Of a stretch of DNA of 24,464 bases, positions 8,753 through 15,879 are shown one piece after another (position 1 is the stretch's first letter; every line of letters begins with the position of its first letter). The position numbers and the translations under genes were made by a program. The stretch covers positions 1 through 24,464 of the forward strand of contig CAMOFW010000004.1 of assembly GCA_946613765.1 (NCBI GenBank), given 5' to 3'. Below the pieces are notes generated by a model. The model saw only the letters and a program-made list of their open reading frames with translations, had not been told where the DNA came from and did no database searches. The DNA is from an uncultured Mycoplasmatota bacterium (GTDB taxonomy: Bacteria; Bacillota_I; Bacilli_A; RF39; UBA660).

Positions 8753-9460
8753 ATGAAGAAAATATTATTGTTAATTATATTATTAATACCTTTTAGTGTT
8801 AGTGCTATGTCTATGGAACTTAGTTGTGATAAGTATACTGTATATGTAGGAGAAAATGTTAATTGTTCTGTTAAAGTTAAAGACACTAATGTTTCAGGAG
8901 GAGAAGCAAATATTAGTGTTTCTAATGGTAATATTACTAGTTATTCTAAAGTTACATGTGGAAATGGAGAGGTGGGTAAGGATAATTTTTCTTGTACTGA
9001 TATTCTTACTCCTAACTCTTTAACTCTTGCTTCTTATACAATTAAAGCAGGTGTAGCAGGAACTATGAGTATTACTTTAAGTGATATAACTATTGTAGGT
9101 AATAATTTTGATGAAGATCATCCTTCTAATATAGTTAAAAATATATCAGTAATAGATAGACCTACAACAACCACAACTACTTATAGACATACTCAAGCTC
9201 CAGTTACAAAGACAACAACTACTCAAGCACCAGTTACTAATGAAATAACTACTGGAACAGTAGTTACTGAAACAATAACCGTTGATAGTATGACAGTACA
9301 AACAACAACTAGTACTACTGTTAAAACTACAGTTCCTACTGTTAGTCCTAAGACAGAAGAAAGTAATGAAAAAAGTCCAATGTTCTTTGTTAAACTAATT
9401 GGATCATCAGTTGGTTTAATGGCATTAAGTTACTTCTTAATAGTAGTTCTTAAACATTAA
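8753..9460 (+). CDS. Membrane-anchored surface protein with cohesin-like domain
   Basis: A 235-residue protein with signal peptide MKKILLLIILLIPFSVSA. A beta-sandwich-like domain (about 20-130) follows, with the pattern LSCDKYTVYVGENVNCSVKV, then VSGGEANISVSN, LASYTIKA and GTMSITLSDITIVGNNFDE. This resembles cohesin domains (the VxxGDxVxVxVxV opening and the late GTxxISLSD strand). Four Cys could form two disulfides. A Thr-rich linker (about 133-200) and a C-terminal membrane helix (about 212-232) would hold the domain away from the membrane. AGGTG at 8742-8746 favours ATG 8753 over 8750 or GTG 8744. Only 9 nt separate it from the dockerin gene, so the two are probably co-translated partners. 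Architecture is clear; the cohesin assignment is by pattern and needs a profile search. Confidence 0.7.
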   Translation: MKKILLLIILLIPFSVSAMSMELSCDKYTVYVGENVNCSVKVKDTNVSGGEANISVSNGNITSYSKVTCGNGEVGKDNFSCTDILTPNSLTLASYTIKAGVAGTMSITLSDITIVGNNFDEDHPSNIVKNISVIDRPTTTTTTYRHTQAPVTKTTTTQAPVTNEITTGTVVTETITVDSMTVQTTTSTTVKTTVPTVSPKTEESNEKSPMFFVKLIGSSVGLMALSYFLIVVLKH

Positions 9461-9466
9461 TTAAAT

Positions 9467-9494
9467 GACTATACAAAAAAGTATAGTCTTTTTT
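9467..9494 (+). terminator. Rho-independent terminator
   Basis: A perfect 8-bp stem (GACTATAC / GTATAGTC) with an A6 loop and a T run closes the dockerin/cohesin operon. Confidence 0.88.
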
Positions 9495-9504
9495 ATTTAT
9501 AATG

Positions 9505-9513
9505 TGTTATCCT
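9505..9513 (+). promoter_or_regulatory. Extended -10-like promoter
   Basis: TGTTATCCT fits the extended -10 pattern used elsewhere in the window, just after a terminator and about 23 nt before the next gene. Weak evidence. Confidence 0.35.
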
Positions 9514-9535
9514 TTAAGTAGGAGTGTAGTTGTGT

Positions 9536-9829
9536 ATGCCAAGATTTAATTTAAATCATTGGTTTGTTAACGATAATACTATTAATATTTCATTAATGAG
9601 ATGGTATGTAGGTATTAAACCAATTATAGAAAATAATATTATTTCTAAATGTGAACTTGTTGTTAGAAACGGCCCTGAGATTTATTTGAATTTAGAATTT
9701 GATAATTTTGAAGAAGCTGTAGTATTCACAGAAGATATTATTAATGAATGTCATGAAGTTGATGAAATAGTAGAAAAGTATTATGAGATTAAACATAACA
9801 AACCAAAGACAAGAAAGAAAACTAAATAA
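9536..9829 (+). CDS. Small hypothetical protein
   Basis: A 97-residue protein (MPRFNLNHWFVNDNT...) with alternating hydrophobic strands in the middle, an acidic helix (NFEEAVVFTEDIINECHEVDEIVEKYYEI) split over two turns, and a Lys/Arg-rich end. There is no signal peptide or membrane segment. The AGGAG site at 9520-9524 is 11 nt before ATG 9536 and 5 nt before an in-frame TTG at 9530, so a start two codons earlier is possible. A terminator overlaps its stop. I recognise no family. Confidence 0.6.
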   Translation: MPRFNLNHWFVNDNTINISLMRWYVGIKPIIENNIISKCELVVRNGPEIYLNLEFDNFEEAVVFTEDIINECHEVDEIVEKYYEIKHNKPKTRKKTK

Positions 9830-9849
9830 GAAGCTAAGTGCTTCTTTTT
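9828..9849 (+). terminator. Short rho-independent terminator
   Basis: A 7-bp stem (AAGAAGC / GCTTCTT, loop TAAGT) and a T5 run overlap the stop codon of the preceding gene. It is weaker than others here, so some read-through into the next gene is likely. Confidence 0.6.
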
Positions 9850-9864
9850 AGGTGAGGTGTTAAT

Positions 9865-10416
9865 ATGAATGATATATTTATTACAATAGATGTAAGTAAA
9901 GAACCTTTTATTAAAGAAATAACTCAAGATAAAGTTATTAATGTTACTGGTCAATCAGGATCAGGTAAGTCTACTTATATTAAGAATAACTTTAATAATG
10001 ATGAATATATTATTATTGATACAGATGAAATATTTGGTAAACATGAACCATCAAGTCAATATGGAGTAGACTTTAAAAACTATTTAATTAATAAATATGA
10101 AGAAATGCCAACTCTTATGTATGATTTTGATTTAATTTATAAAGAAATATTAGATTATTTTAAAGATAGTAATAAAACCATTGTTATTGATTGTGCTCAA
10201 TTTCATTGTATTAAAGATGTTAAATTATTAAAGGGTAAAGTAATTATTATTAGAACTTGTATAGATGAATGCTATAAAAGATGTATTAGTAGATACTTAG
10301 AAAGAAACCCTAATACTAGTGAAGAAGAACTGAATAAATTTAAAGAAAGAAAAAAAGGTATTTATACTTGGTATAAAGGCTCTAATGAATTTATTAAAAA
10401 AGTAAATGAATTATAA
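9865..10416 (+). CDS. P-loop NTPase / small-molecule kinase-like protein
   Basis: A 183-residue soluble protein with a clear Walker A, GQSGSGKST at residues 29-37. DTDEIFG (about 51-57) then resembles the Asp-containing substrate or Walker B site of nucleoside, shikimate or gluconate kinase-like enzymes. Later come TIVIDCAQFH and a basic helix ERKKG near the C-terminus that could act as a lid. Size and layout fit the AAA_33/adenylate-kinase-like superfamily; the substrate cannot be assigned. GGTGAGG sits upstream of the ATG. No terminator follows: the stop is 3 nt before the -35 of the EF-G leader promoter. Confidence 0.7.
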   Translation: MNDIFITIDVSKEPFIKEITQDKVINVTGQSGSGKSTYIKNNFNNDEYIIIDTDEIFGKHEPSSQYGVDFKNYLINKYEEMPTLMYDFDLIYKEILDYFKDSNKTIVIDCAQFHCIKDVKLLKGKVIIIRTCIDECYKRCISRYLERNPNTSEEELNKFKERKKGIYTWYKGSNEFIKKVNEL

Positions 10417-10419
10417 TAT

Positions 10420-10448
10420 TTGACAAATTATAAAAATAATTATATTAT
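10420..10448 (+). promoter_or_regulatory. Strong sigma-A promoter of the EF-G leader
   Basis: A perfect -35 TTGACA (10420-10425), an ideal 17-nt spacer and -10 TATTAT (10443-10448). It is the only promoter in the window with a consensus -35. Expected transcription start is near 10455, giving a leader of almost 300 nt before the EF-G start codon. Confidence 0.85.
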
Positions 10449-10472
10449 TACTGCAGAAAGGAAATATGACCT

Positions 10473-10550
10473 ATGAGAAATAGAAATATTTTAAAATTAT
10501 CATTTAAAATTTTAAACGCATTTTTCGATGGGTCTTATTTTCGTGGATAA
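10473..10550 (+). CDS. Leader peptide (25 aa) of the EF-G attenuator
   Basis: ATG at 10473 opens a 26-codon ORF starting MRNRNILKLSFK and ending FFDGSYFRG before TAA. AAAGGA at 10458-10463 gives about 9 nt spacing. The codons for DGSYF (10527-10541) are also the 5' strand of the predicted antiterminator, so translation and RNA folding are linked. No run of one regulatory amino acid is present, so general translation rate or a ribosome-stalling ligand is a more likely signal than a single tRNA. A competing five-codon ORF (MTYEK, 10466-10483) overlaps its start in another frame, with a tighter spacing to the same ribosome site. Confidence 0.65.
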   Translation: MRNRNILKLSFKILNAFFDGSYFRG

Positions 10551-10602
10551 AATTATTTAATATTCAATAGAATATTATGTTTTAAGTAGAATAAAACTCA
10601 TC
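10527..10602 (+). promoter_or_regulatory. Antiterminator helix competing with the terminator
   Basis: GATGGGTCTTATTTT (10527-10541) can pair with AGAATAAAACTCATC (10588-10602): 12 Watson-Crick pairs, 2 G-U and 1 C-A mismatch over 15 positions. The second strand is also the 5' arm of the terminator at 10593-10618, so the two folds exclude each other. The upstream strand nearly duplicates the terminator's 3' arm plus T run. Two small hairpins lie between or before them: 10488-10495 with 10103-offset partner 10503-10510 (ATTTTAAA/TTTAAAAT), and 10559-10565 with 10570-10576 (AATATTC/GAATATT). The 335-nt gap 10417-10751 therefore holds a leader regulatory system, not empty sequence. Confidence 0.7.
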
Positions 10603-10624
10603 ATCTAAGATGGGTTTTTATTTT
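10593..10624 (+). terminator. Leader terminator (attenuator) upstream of EF-G
   Basis: A 10-bp stem AAAACTCATC / GATGGGTTTT (one G-U pair), loop ATCTAA, followed by a T-rich run. It lies 130 nt before the EF-G start, inside the leader transcript, which is the position of a conditional attenuator. Confidence 0.82.
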
Positions 10625-10656
10625 GTTTAAATATAATTTTATTACGATAGAAAGAG

Positions 10657-10701
10657 ATGGTTAAAATGTACATATTAAGTAAAAGGAATACTAAAAGTTA
10701 A
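10657..10701 (+). CDS. Possible second leader micro-ORF
   Basis: A 14-codon ORF (MVKMYILSKRNTKS, TAA) lies after the attenuator and before EF-G. The second ATG at 10666 has an AGAG sequence about 9 nt upstream, so the product could be 11 residues. Its position could let translation tune the fusA ribosome site, but an ORF this short can occur by chance in AT-rich DNA. Confidence 0.25.
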   Translation: MVKMYILSKRNTKS

Positions 10702-10751
10702 TTAAATAAAAATTAATAAAATATAATAATAGAGAAGGAGTGTGATTTAAT

Positions 10752-12815
10752 ATGGCTAGAAAGTATTCGTTAGATAAAACAAGAAATATAGGAATCATGG
10801 CACATATTGATGCCGGTAAAACAACAGTTACGGAGCGTATTTTGTTCCTTACTCATAAAATAAGAAAAATTGGGGAAACTCATGATGGTTCAGCAACTAT
10901 GGATTGGATGGACCAAGAAAAAGAAAGAGGTATTACTATTACTTCTGCTGCTACAACAGCTTATTGGAAAGATTGTAGATTTAATATTATAGATACTCCA
11001 GGGCATGTAGACTTTACTGTAGAAGTATCTCGTAGTTTAAGAGTACTTGATGGAGCTGTAGCACTTTTAGATGCTCATGCTGGAGTACAACCTCAAACTG
11101 AAACTGTTTGGAGACAAGCAGATGAATTTAAAGTACCAAGAATTATATTTGCTAATAAGATGGATTTACTTGGTGCTGATTTCCAAATGACTTTGGATTC
11201 GATTGAAGAAAGATTTGCAGTTAACTTTAAACCAATTGAATGGCCAATTGGTGAAGGACAAGACTTCATAGGAGTTATTGATTTAATTACTAAGAAAGCT
11301 TATAGATTCTTAGGTACTCCTGATGAAGATACAGAAGAAATTCCAGTTCCTAGTGAATTAAAAACTCTAGTAGATGAAAAACATAATGACTTAGTTGAAA
11401 CAGTAGTTGTATTTGATGATGATGTTTTAAATAAGTATTTTGAAAATGGAGAAGTATCAGTAGAAGATATTAAACATTGTATTAGAAAAGGTGTTCTAAG
11501 TAATGAATTCTTCCCAGTTATGTGTGGTACTGGTTTAGGTAATATGGGTATTAAGTTCTTACTTGATGCTATTGTAGATTATTTACCTAGTCCAGTTGAT
11601 GTAGGTACTATTAAAGGTTTTGATATGGATGGAAATGAATTACATATTAATCCTAAAGATTCTGAACCATTTAGTGCGTTAGCATTTAAAGTTATGACTG
11701 ATCCTTATGTAGGTAGACTTACATTCTTTAGAGTTTATTCAGGTCACTTAAATAAGGGTGAATATGTTTTAAATTCTAGTAGAGATACTAAAGAAAGAAT
11801 TAGTAGATTACTTTTAATGCATGCTAATGAAAGAACTGATATTGAAGAAGTATTTACTGGTGATATAGCTGCTGCTGTAGGTTTAAAGAATACAACTACA
11901 GGTAATACTTTATGTGATGAAAAACATCCATGTGTACTTGAATCTATGACATTCCCAAATCCAGTTATGGAATTAACAGTTGAAACTAAGAGTAAAGATG
12001 ATGCTGAAAAGATGAGTATTGCTCTTCAAAAATTAAGTGAAGAAGATCCTACTTTCAAAGTCACTACAAACTCAGAAACTGGTGAAACTATTATTGCTGG
12101 TATGGGTGAATTACACTTAGAAGTTTTAATTGAAAGATTAAGAAGAGAATTCAATGTTGAATGTAATGTTGGTAAACCTAGAGTTGCTTATCGTGAAACT
12201 ATTACAGTCCCTGCTGAATGTGAAGGTAAGTTTGTTAAACAATCAGGTGGTAGAGGTCAATATGGTCACGTATGGATAAGGTTCGAACCTAATACAGGTA
12301 AGGGGTATGAATTCGTCGATGAAGTTGTAGGTGGAACTGTTCCTCGTGAATATATTCCAGTTGTAGATACTGGTCTTAAAGAAGCTATGTTAGGTGGTAT
12401 GATTGCGGGTTTCCCAGTTGTAGATGTTAAAGCTACTTTATTTGATGGATCTTACCATGATGTAGACTCAAATGAAATGTCATTTAAAGTTGCTGCTAGT
12501 TTGGCTCTTAAAGATGCAGTAACTAAGTGTTCTCCAGTTCTTCTTGAACCTATCATGAAGGTTGTAGTAGAAGCTCCTAATGAATATTTAGGTAATATTA
12601 TTGGAGGACTTACTTCTAGAAGAGGTAAAATTAATAGTCAATCTAATAGTGGTAAATATATTAAAGTTGTTGCTTTTGTACCACTTTCAGAAATGTTTGG
12701 TTATGTTACTGTATTAAGAAGTGATACTCAAGGTAGAGGAACTTATGTAATGGAATTTGATCATTATGATACTGTTCCTAAAAATATCGCTGACGATGTT
12801 ATTAAAGGAAAATAA
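10752..12815 (+). CDS. fusA: Translation elongation factor G
   Basis: A 687-residue GTPase that drives ribosome translocation and, with RRF, ribosome recycling. All signatures are intact: AHIDAGKT (17-24), switch I RGITITSAATT (59-69), DTPGH (81-85), NKMD (135-138), domain III GMGELHLEVLIER, domain IV GGRGQYGHVW and FDGSYHDVDSNEM, and domain V SRRG...MFGYVTVLRSDTQGRG. Length is normal and no tet(M)-like changes are obvious. AAGGAG ends 11 nt before the ATG. It is not next to rpsL, rpsG or tuf as in the usual str operon; it stands alone behind its own strong promoter and attenuator. It may be the only EF-G, relocated, or a second inducible copy; the window cannot decide. Confidence 0.95.
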   Translation: MARKYSLDKTRNIGIMAHIDAGKTTVTERILFLTHKIRKIGETHDGSATMDWMDQEKERGITITSAATTAYWKDCRFNIIDTPGHVDFTVEVSRSLRVLDGAVALLDAHAGVQPQTETVWRQADEFKVPRIIFANKMDLLGADFQMTLDSIEERFAVNFKPIEWPIGEGQDFIGVIDLITKKAYRFLGTPDEDTEEIPVPSELKTLVDEKHNDLVETVVVFDDDVLNKYFENGEVSVEDIKHCIRKGVLSNEFFPVMCGTGLGNMGIKFLLDAIVDYLPSPVDVGTIKGFDMDGNELHINPKDSEPFSALAFKVMTDPYVGRLTFFRVYSGHLNKGEYVLNSSRDTKERISRLLLMHANERTDIEEVFTGDIAAAVGLKNTTTGNTLCDEKHPCVLESMTFPNPVMELTVETKSKDDAEKMSIALQKLSEEDPTFKVTTNSETGETIIAGMGELHLEVLIERLRREFNVECNVGKPRVAYRETITVPAECEGKFVKQSGGRGQYGHVWIRFEPNTGKGYEFVDEVVGGTVPREYIPVVDTGLKEAMLGGMIAGFPVVDVKATLFDGSYHDVDSNEMSFKVAASLALKDAVTKCSPVLLEPIMKVVVEAPNEYLGNIIGGLTSRRGKINSQSNSGKYIKVVAFVPLSEMFGYVTVLRSDTQGRGTYVMEFDHYDTVPKNIADDVIKGK

Positions 12816-12840
12816 AAGAGAGGTTTAACCTCTCTTTTTT
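12814..12840. terminator. Bidirectional terminator between fusA and the GtrA gene
   Basis: An 11-bp stem (AAAAGAGAGGT with ACCTCTCTTTT, loop TTA) and a T run. The stop codon of the convergent GtrA gene lies in the loop region. Confidence 0.85.
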
Positions 12841-13229
12841 GTATCTAATGAATTACCAAATACATAGAATCTATCATATAAATATTCTAGTACAAAGTTA
12901 GATATCATTATTAGTACTGTAACTAACATTGCATTCCATTTAATTGTTTCTACTAAGTAATTACCTAACCATGTAGTAGTAGGAGTAAATACTAAATAGA
13001 ATAAGAATACTTTAAACATAGCAACTGGAACATTGTTAGCTGATTTAAAAGTAAATTCTCTATTAAGCGTGAAGTTCCATAGTACACTCAAGACTAATCC
13101 TATGAAATAACATGCTCCATAAGGCATCTTAGTTATGTTATCTAATAGTGTAATAGTACCAAATTCTATTACTCCGGCAGATAGAGAAAACAATGTAAAT
13201 TTAATAGTTCTAATTACTTCTTTATTCAT
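12825..13229 (-). CDS. GtrA family membrane protein
   Basis: A 134-residue protein with four hydrophobic segments and the GtrA hallmarks: a charged N-terminal stretch (IRTIKFTLFSLSAG), WNFTLNREFTFKS after the second helix, and the closing FVLEYLYDRFYVF block. GtrA-like proteins are small membrane proteins thought to move polyprenyl-phosphate-linked sugars across the membrane for glycosylation of envelope polymers. GGTGAT lies before the ATG, with an AT-rich promoter-like stretch upstream. It is convergent with fusA and divergent from the NlpC/P60 gene, so it is a single-gene unit. No glycosyltransferase partner is adjacent. Confidence 0.85.
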   Translation of the reverse strand: MNKEVIRTIKFTLFSLSAGVIEFGTITLLDNITKMPYGACYFIGLVLSVLWNFTLNREFTFKSANNVPVAMFKVFLFYLVFTPTTTWLGNYLVETIKWNAMLVTVLIMISNFVLEYLYDRFYVFGNSLDTKKRG

Positions 13230-13296
13230 ATATAATCACCATATTAAATATAATATTTTTTTATTAATAATTCTACATTTTTTTTACTATTTAAGA

Positions 13297-13302
13297 TATA
13301 AT
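13297..13302 (+). promoter_or_regulatory. -10 promoter element for the NlpC/P60-SH3 operon
   Basis: A perfect TATAAT about 21 nt before the start codon, without the TG extension seen at other promoters and with only a weak -35. It is the only visible promoter before the genes running to 20000. Confidence 0.5.
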
Positions 13303-13322
13303 TAAGAAGTGTAGAGGTTTAT

Positions 13323-14669
13323 ATGAAAAAAATTTATTATGTAGTTGTATTATTAATCGTTTTTAATGCAGTTTTATTATCATTAGGTGCTGTTTATGTC
13401 ATAGATAATAGAATAGAATTAAAGTCTATAAAACTAGTATCTTATGATGATCGTAATAATAGTATTAAAGTTAAAATAAATACTAATCATGGTATTTTCT
13501 TTAATAATGTTATTAATTGTAAGGGTATTAATGGTACTAATGTTGTTCATGGTAAAGGTAGTATTAATGAATGTTTACTTGATATACCAGTTGGAGATTC
13601 TTATTCAGTAACTATATTTAATGATATTAATACTATTGATAATATTGATGTTCTTGATTATTTAAATAATAGATTAGATTTTAAGTTCAATAAAGATAAA
13701 ATCTATTTATTAAAAGATGATAAAGTAAAAATAGATTATACTTTAGTATCTATTGATAATAATGAAGAAGAATTAATATTTAAAAGTGATGATGAAAATG
13801 TAGTTAAGATTGAAGATGATAATCTAATTGCAGTTGGCAATGGTAGAACTAAAATATATGAAGATAAAAGTGAATCATATATGGAAGTTGTTGTTACTGA
13901 TTTAATTAGTAAACCAACTTTATCAAAGACTAAAAAGACTGTAGTTCCTTGTCATGAATATACGGAAGAAGAAGCTATAGTTTTAGATGAATATCTAGAT
14001 TACTATGTTAAAGAAGCAGGAGAAGGCACAAGAGCAGGAGTAGTTGCTGCTGGTAGATTCTTAACTCTTCAATTTAAATATAGAGTTCCTTACTTCTATG
14101 AGAATGGTAGAACTAATAAAAGTGGTGTTCGTTTAGCTGATGGAGAAGGAAGATACTATAAAAAAGGATTGTATTTAGATGATAGTAAATTCTCATCTAT
14201 TAAATATAGTTATAAAGGACCTTCAACTTGGGGATGTCCTCTTACAAATCTAGAGAATGATCCTAAGCATGGATATATTCCTGGTAGAGCATCACCTAAT
14301 GGACTTGATTGCTCAGGATTTGTTACTTGGGCATTTGTTAATGGAGGTTTTGATCCTGGAGATGTAGGTGCTGGAGAAAATGAAGGTATTTATCAAATGA
14401 CAGATACTGGTAAATATACAGCATTAACATATAGTTTAGCTACTTCAGGAAAGATTAAAACAGGAGATTTATTTAACTTCTGGGGACATATAGCTTTAAT
14501 AATAGGACAAGATGATGAAAACTTCTATGTTGCTGAATCTTTACCTTATTTAGGTGGAGTTATATGTAAGACTTATAAGAAAACTACTGTTCATAATACA
14601 TTTGATCATGTTGTATTAATGGATAGTTATTATAAAGAGGATGGTAATTTAACAGATTACTGGAATTAA
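13323..14669 (+). CDS. Secreted NlpC/P60 (CHAP-like) peptidase with Ig-like domain
   Basis: A 448-residue protein with an N-terminal hydrophobic segment (about 5-26) that acts as signal anchor or signal peptide. Residues 125-195 read as a bacterial Ig-like (BIG2) domain: IYLLKDDKVKIDY, then SDDENVVKIEDDNLIAVGNGRTKI. The C-terminal part is an NlpC/P60-like papain-fold enzyme: NGLDCSGFVTW (nucleophile Cys330), WGHIALIIG (His389), then AES (Glu405) as possible third polar residue. Such enzymes cut peptidoglycan peptides, commonly gamma-D-Glu-diamino acid bonds. The long insert before Cys330 (TRAGVVAAGRFLTLQFKY onward) is distinctive. The next gene starts 17 nt later, so it probably heads an operon. 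Cell-wall remodelling is likely; bond specificity is inferred only. Confidence 0.82.
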   Translation: MKKIYYVVVLLIVFNAVLLSLGAVYVIDNRIELKSIKLVSYDDRNNSIKVKINTNHGIFFNNVINCKGINGTNVVHGKGSINECLLDIPVGDSYSVTIFNDINTIDNIDVLDYLNNRLDFKFNKDKIYLLKDDKVKIDYTLVSIDNNEEELIFKSDDENVVKIEDDNLIAVGNGRTKIYEDKSESYMEVVVTDLISKPTLSKTKKTVVPCHEYTEEEAIVLDEYLDYYVKEAGEGTRAGVVAAGRFLTLQFKYRVPYFYENGRTNKSGVRLADGEGRYYKKGLYLDDSKFSSIKYSYKGPSTWGCPLTNLENDPKHGYIPGRASPNGLDCSGFVTWAFVNGGFDPGDVGAGENEGIYQMTDTGKYTALTYSLATSGKIKTGDLFNFWGHIALIIGQDDENFYVAESLPYLGGVICKTYKKTTVHNTFDHVVLMDSYYKEDGNLTDYWN

Positions 14670-14686
14670 GATAGGAAGATAATTAC

Positions 14687-15748
14687 ATGAAGAAAATAAT
14701 TAAAGCATTTAGTGAAAAGAATATACAAGTTGGATATTTATATTTTTATGTCCATTTTATAACAGAAGTTATTTGTTTCTTTGCTCTTAAAAGAGTAGTA
14801 GGAGATTCTGTTATTTTATGGGTAAGTCCAGTTTTATATGATTTACTTGCTTTTGTACCTCAAGGAGTAATAGGTTATTTCTTTGATAAAAAGAAACTTC
14901 CTAAGCCTGGTATAATTGGTACTTTAATTATGATTCTTGGTATTCTTAATTTTAATATAGGAATTATACCTGGTACTTATACTTCAATAGCTATTATTGC
15001 TATTGGTAATGCATTTATGCATATTGCTGGTGCTGAAGCTACTTTAAGAAGTTCAAATGGAAAGATGGCTCATGCAGCTATTTTTGTTGCAGGTGGTTCT
15101 TTTGGTGTTATTACAGGTAAGATATTAGGTGCTACTAAGTTAAATATGTATTTACTTATAATAGCAGCTTTAACTATGATTCCTTTTTGTTTACTTGCTG
15201 ATACTTATGTTGATTATAAAAAGAAAAATGTATGTAAGAACTTTAATTATACTAATACTAAATTAAGTCCTGCTATTCTTATATTCTTAGCTACATTTGT
15301 AGTAGCTATAAGAGGTTATACAGGATATGGTATTCCTACAAGTTGGAATAAAACAATTATTCAAACAGTTATTCTATTTGTATTCATGGGAATAGGTAAA
15401 GCTTTAGGTGGTATTTTAATAGATACAATTGGTATGAGAAAAACAGCAATTGGAAGTGTATTACTTGCTATTCCTTTCTTAATAATTGGAGATAGATTAA
15501 TGGTAGTATCTTTAATTGGAGTAATGCTATTTAGTATGACTATGGCTGTTACTTTAGGATTGTTAGTATCTGTGTTAAAAGAAAGTCCAGGGCTTGCTTT
15601 TGGTTATACTACTTTAGGTTTATTCTTAGGTTCAGTTCCTGTATTCTTCTTTAAGATAACTGATTATACAATTAATTCTATTATAATATGTAGTTTATCA
15701 TTATTATGTGTATTAGCATTACACTTAATAATTAAGAAGGAGAATTAA
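14687..15748 (+). CDS. MFS-like multi-pass membrane transporter
   Basis: A 353-residue very hydrophobic protein with about 10-12 membrane segments in two halves separated by a basic cytoplasmic loop (DYKKKNVCKNF, around residue 180). The second half has GIGKALGGILIDTIGMRK, like the MFS loop 8-9 motif, and FGYTTLGLFLGSVPVF near the end. It is shorter than a typical 400-residue MFS protein. The substrate cannot be told. AGGAAG precedes the ATG. It is followed by a 42-residue membrane protein after 2 nt, suggesting tight co-expression. Confidence 0.7.
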   Translation: MKKIIKAFSEKNIQVGYLYFYVHFITEVICFFALKRVVGDSVILWVSPVLYDLLAFVPQGVIGYFFDKKKLPKPGIIGTLIMILGILNFNIGIIPGTYTSIAIIAIGNAFMHIAGAEATLRSSNGKMAHAAIFVAGGSFGVITGKILGATKLNMYLLIIAALTMIPFCLLADTYVDYKKKNVCKNFNYTNTKLSPAILIFLATFVVAIRGYTGYGIPTSWNKTIIQTVILFVFMGIGKALGGILIDTIGMRKTAIGSVLLAIPFLIIGDRLMVVSLIGVMLFSMTMAVTLGLLVSVLKESPGLAFGYTTLGLFLGSVPVFFFKITDYTINSIIICSLSLLCVLALHLIIKKEN

Positions 15749-15750
15749 TT

Positions 15751-15879
15751 ATGAAAGATATATTTGTAAATAGTTTGTTTAAAAATGATCCTGTAATTAT
15801 GATTATTATGTTAGTTTTATTTATTTTATTTACTTCATTTATTATTGTTGCAACCATTAAAGAATTGGGGAATAAATAA
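15751..15879 (+). CDS. 42-residue membrane microprotein
   Basis: ATG 15751 follows AAGGAG (15737-15742) by 8 nt. The product has a short polar start (MKDIFVNSLFKNDP), one hydrophobic helix (about residues 15-35) and a KELGNK tail. Its TAA overlaps the ATG of the next gene (TAATG, 15877-15881), a sign of translational coupling. Good ribosome site, tight spacing on both sides and a clean membrane segment argue that it is real. It may be a small subunit for the MFS-like protein or the following 4-TM protein; that is inference. Confidence 0.65.
   Translation: MKDIFVNSLFKNDPVIMIIMLVLFILFTSFIIVATIKELGNK

Noticed and set aside
9145..9350. ACT/ACA-rich tract as a DNA repeat array
   Set aside because: It is the coding sequence of a Thr-rich linker with no fixed repeat unit.
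10466..10483. Five-codon ORF (MTYEK) as the main leader peptide
   Set aside because: Its spacing to the ribosome site is only about 3 nt, and it ends far before the antiterminator; the 25-codon ORF in the next frame fits better.
10455..10624. EF-G leader as a ligand riboswitch or T-box
   Set aside because: No T-box motif or known aptamer core is seen, and a translated leader ORF overlapping the antiterminator explains the structure better.
10752..12815. Tetracycline-resistance ribosomal protection protein instead of EF-G
   Set aside because: Domain IV and V motifs (FDGSYHDVDSNEM, SRRG, LRSDTQGRG) and length are those of genuine EF-G, not of TetM/TetO.
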